This document shows, piece by piece, positions 55,182-56,843 of a stretch of 56,843 nucleotides of DNA. The position numbers were made by a program, and so were the translations under genes. How positions within the stretch are numbered: position 1 is the stretch's first letter; the number at the start of each line of letters is the position of its first letter. Origin of the DNA: an uncultured Dyadobacter sp. (GTDB lineage: Bacteria > Bacteroidota > Bacteroidia > Cytophagales > Spirosomataceae); the NCBI RefSeq assembly GCF_946482605.1, contig NZ_CAMLSE010000044.1:1-56843 (forward strand). The letters run 5' to 3'. Under the pieces are notes generated by a model. It saw nothing but the letters and a program-made list of their open reading frames with translations, was not told where the DNA came from and did not search any database.

Positions 55182-55475
55182 ATGTCAAAACTGGTTTTAA
55201 TCGAATTCGACGAGTTCAAGAGCTTCACCCGAGAGGTGATTCAAGAGGAGTTTAGAAATGTTTTCAGCCCGAATCAAGGTCTGAAAGGCTCGAAGGAAGA
55301 GCCGCTGCTATCACGGGCTGAAATGGCGCGTGAGCTGAACGTTTCGCTGGTCACGCTGCACCAATGGCAACGATCGGGCTTGCCCTATCGCAGGCTACAT
55401 CGGAGAATTTACTTCATCAAGTCCGAGGTGCTGGATTACATGTATTCAAATCAGAAAACAAAGAAAAAGGGATAA
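55182..55475 (+). CDS. HTH_17 / excisionase-like DNA-binding protein
   Basis: A 97-aa protein. The N-terminal half (LVLIEFDEFKSFTREVIQEE) may dimerise; the C-terminal half is a MerR-like winged helix (LLSRAEMARELNVSLVTLHQ, then WQRSGLPYRRLHRRIYFIKS) of the HTH_17/excisionase type. Such proteins are frequent in Bacteroidota integrative elements, where they act in excision or control of replication genes. It precedes the RepA-like ATPase by 42 bp in the same direction. Confidence 0.82.
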   Translation: MSKLVLIEFDEFKSFTREVIQEEFRNVFSPNQGLKGSKEEPLLSRAEMARELNVSLVTLHQWQRSGLPYRRLHRRIYFIKSEVLDYMYSNQKTKKKG

Positions 55476-55517
55476 TGCCTCGAACGCATTACCCCTTAAA
55501 AACTTAAAAGTCTTAGT

Positions 55518-56495
55518 ATGACAAATTTAACAGCCCTGAATGGTTTCTCCAACCATTCGGAAGGAAAGATTTTACATAAATCTTCCCTAAACACAATGAA
55601 GGATCTCGCGGAGAAAGGGAAGTCGCTTGCTCCACTTAGGCGTTTGCTCGGAAATTACGTGCTTGAAAATTCTGCTATAATCTTCGCTGCTGAGCGTGGT
55701 ACTGGAAAAACGCTTTTAGGCCTCCAGGCCTGTATTGCTATTTCAGCGAAATGGCCGTCACTGTGGAATGAGCCAATCGAATATCACGGAAACACGTTGT
55801 TCATCAACTGCGAGCTCAGTGAGGATACAATGAGTCGAAGGCTCCGGCAGCTATTCGATGCACCACCTAAGGAGATCGGGTCTTCGGAATACCATAGCTA
55901 TGTCTACACGACCAAGAGAGGCTTGGAGGAAGAAGCACAGGCGATCATCGAAATGTCGATGATCCAGAAACCTGTCCTGATCGTTCTAGACAATTTCAGG
56001 GTAGCATTCCTGAATTCCGATACGAACAACGGTAAGGAAGTCGCCAAGGCAATGCACCTGATCTTGACGCTTCGTGATTTATTGGACACAACGATCATTA
56101 TCACCGATCATACTCGAAAGCATACCAGGAACTTGCTAACCGATAGTGACCTTCAAAGCGGCTCCGGTGTGAAGTCAGATTTGACGGATAGCGATATGTT
56201 TCTCCGGAGGAGTAAACAGGATATTCAATATCGGATCCTCAAGCGCTCCAAATCCAGGCATTGCGAAGAGACGGACGGGGCTAAGCTGATCCGTCTGAAT
56301 CCTGATACGCTTTGGTTCGAATTTGTCCAGGACGACATTGACGAGGCGCAGCACATAGGTACTGAGGCAATGCCTGTGAAGGAGGAGCAGAAGGATTTAG
56401 CGCGAGAGCTTCGGGATCAGGGTAAGACCATCGAGCAGATAGCGAAGATACTGAATCGGGGCAAAGGCACCATTCATCGCTGGCTAAACGAGTAG
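55518..56495 (+). CDS. RepA-like RecA-fold ATPase with C-terminal HTH
   Basis: A 325-aa ATPase of the AAA_25/RepA group. Walker A: IIFAAERGTGKTLLGLQACI (GTGKT about residues 62-66); Walker B: KPVLIVLDNFRV; then LDTTIIITDHTRKHTRNLLT (sensor-like His/Arg region). The C-terminus (KDLARELRDQGKTIEQIAKI, LNRGKGTIHRWLNE) is a helix-turn-helix of the resolvase/sigma-region-4 type. RepA-type helicases open the origin of plasmids and integrative elements. The gene is followed by a large inverted repeat and an array of short repeats, as expected near a replication origin. Confidence 0.8.
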   Translation: MTNLTALNGFSNHSEGKILHKSSLNTMKDLAEKGKSLAPLRRLLGNYVLENSAIIFAAERGTGKTLLGLQACIAISAKWPSLWNEPIEYHGNTLFINCELSEDTMSRRLRQLFDAPPKEIGSSEYHSYVYTTKRGLEEEAQAIIEMSMIQKPVLIVLDNFRVAFLNSDTNNGKEVAKAMHLILTLRDLLDTTIIITDHTRKHTRNLLTDSDLQSGSGVKSDLTDSDMFLRRSKQDIQYRILKRSKSRHCEETDGAKLIRLNPDTLWFEFVQDDIDEAQHIGTEAMPVKEEQKDLARELRDQGKTIEQIAKILNRGKGTIHRWLNE

Positions 56496-56513
56496 GGGGC
56501 TCGAACGGGTCCA

Positions 56514-56565
56514 CATTTTTCTCACAACCCCTCCTAATTTTTGAGAGGGGATTGCGAGAAAAATG
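56514..56565. repeat. Large imperfect inverted repeat after the RepA-like gene
   Basis: CATTTTTCTCACAACCCCTC (56514-56533) is inverted at 56545-56565 (GAGGGGATTGCGAGAAAAATG) with one mismatch and one bulge around an 11-nt spacer. It lies 18 bp after the stop codon. It may be a terminator, although it lacks a T run at the end, or a structured origin or nick region. Confidence 0.8.
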
Positions 56566-56616
56566 CTCGAAGAAAATGGCGACACTTGGCAATAAAAGTC
56601 GGCTGGTTCGGCCTTG

Positions 56617-56777
56617 TTCCACTTGTTCCAGAAATTCCATTTGTTCCAAAATTCCATTCGTTCCACTCGTTCCATTTTTGTCTGAGATGTTCCATCTCGT
56701 TCCACTTGTTCCAGAAGTTCCATTTGTTCCAGACGTTCCGACCGTTCCACTAATTCCATTTTGTCGGCGATGTTCCA
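56617..56777. repeat. Array of 9-bp TTCC-centred tandem repeats
   Basis: The motif (G/A)TTCCANNN recurs with TTCC beginning at 56617, 56626, 56635, 56644, 56652, 56661, 56670, 56690, 56700, 56709, 56718, 56727, 56736, 56745, 56754 and 56773: 16 copies, nearly all 9 bp apart. Two larger gaps (20 and 19 bp) each hold a similar insert (TTTTTGTCTGAGATG and TTTTGTCGGCGATG), both followed by TTCCATCTCGT, giving a second-order repeat of about 83 bp. Not CRISPR: there are no unique spacers of constant length. Confidence 0.9.
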
Positions 56778-56843
56778 TCTCGTACAATATGTTGATATTG
56801 TTCAATAAGGTTAAAGTCGTACCTCTTGTACAAGAAAATCAAA

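Noticed and set aside
56617..56777. Possible CRISPR array
   Set aside because: Repeat unit is only 9 bp with no unique spacers of constant size and no cas genes nearby.
56281..56805. Minus-strand 174-codon open frame with Gly-Thr-Ser repeats, collagen-like
   Set aside because: It is created by the 9-bp repeat being a multiple of three and runs antisense through the RepA-like gene; no start context or domain.

Overview
The window looks like a chromosomal segment of a Cytophagales bacterium (phylum Bacteroidota), close to Dyadobacter or other Spirosomataceae. The genus is an inference from general gene content; no database search was possible. The phylum call rests on four large proteins ending in the CHU_C / type B type-IX-secretion sorting domain, the gliding lipoprotein GldH, a b558-type succinate dehydrogenase, DUF3127 and DUF2795 proteins, and promoters of the form TTTG-N(about 20)-TAnnTTTG without Shine-Dalgarno sites.

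Layout. 1-739: 5' part of fabD, running off the left edge. 866-6880: two tandem, leftward CHU_C proteins that share a perfect 1,973-bp DNA repeat under different N-terminal heads. 7158-12317: sdhC-sdhA-(membrane glycosyltransferase-like gene)-sdhB, with a full Bacteroidota promoter and a strong terminator. 12439-21699: mostly single housekeeping or accessory genes (Uma2 nuclease, OmpH/Skp chaperone, penicillin-acylase-type hydrolase, CutC, DUF2795, AlbA_2 protein, CrcB fluoride channel, DUF3127, trans-sulfuration enzyme, VTT membrane protein). 21826-25847: a small transport/catabolic locus (sodium symporter, DapA-family aldolase, a sigma-like protein with region 2 only, AraC regulator). 25848-28931: DoxX, MHS-type transporter, alpha/beta hydrolase and a RelE-type toxin-antitoxin pair. 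29035-31820: prfB with its programmed +1 frameshift, divergent from lpdA. 31949-37449: nucleotidyltransferase-like protein, YdjC-type deacetylase, outer-membrane protein, rfaE1-type kinase, GNAT, ribBA. 37632-41683: a second, older pair of CHU_C proteins. 41738-54487: YbaB, GT2 glycosyltransferase, PspC-like protein, cold-shock protein, lysS, AsmA-like protein, response regulator, AI-2E transporter, gldH and an HdrB/HdrC-like iron-sulfur pair.

54708-56843: tRNA-Phe(GAA) with its terminator, followed by what looks like the left end of an integrated element: a HTH_17/excisionase-like protein, a RepA-like RecA-fold ATPase, a large imperfect inverted repeat, and 16 copies of a TTCC-centred motif on a strict 9-bp period. 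This combination is the best candidate in the window for an incompletely described system (a candidate replication or transfer origin of a tRNA-inserted element), but the window ends inside it.

Other points worth attention are the perfect repeat in the CHU_C pair (recent gene conversion or duplication), the foreign gene inside the sdh operon, the region-2-only sigma-like protein, a divergent gene pair whose start codons overlap in CATG, and a 24-bp inverted repeat that probably lies in the prfB leader.
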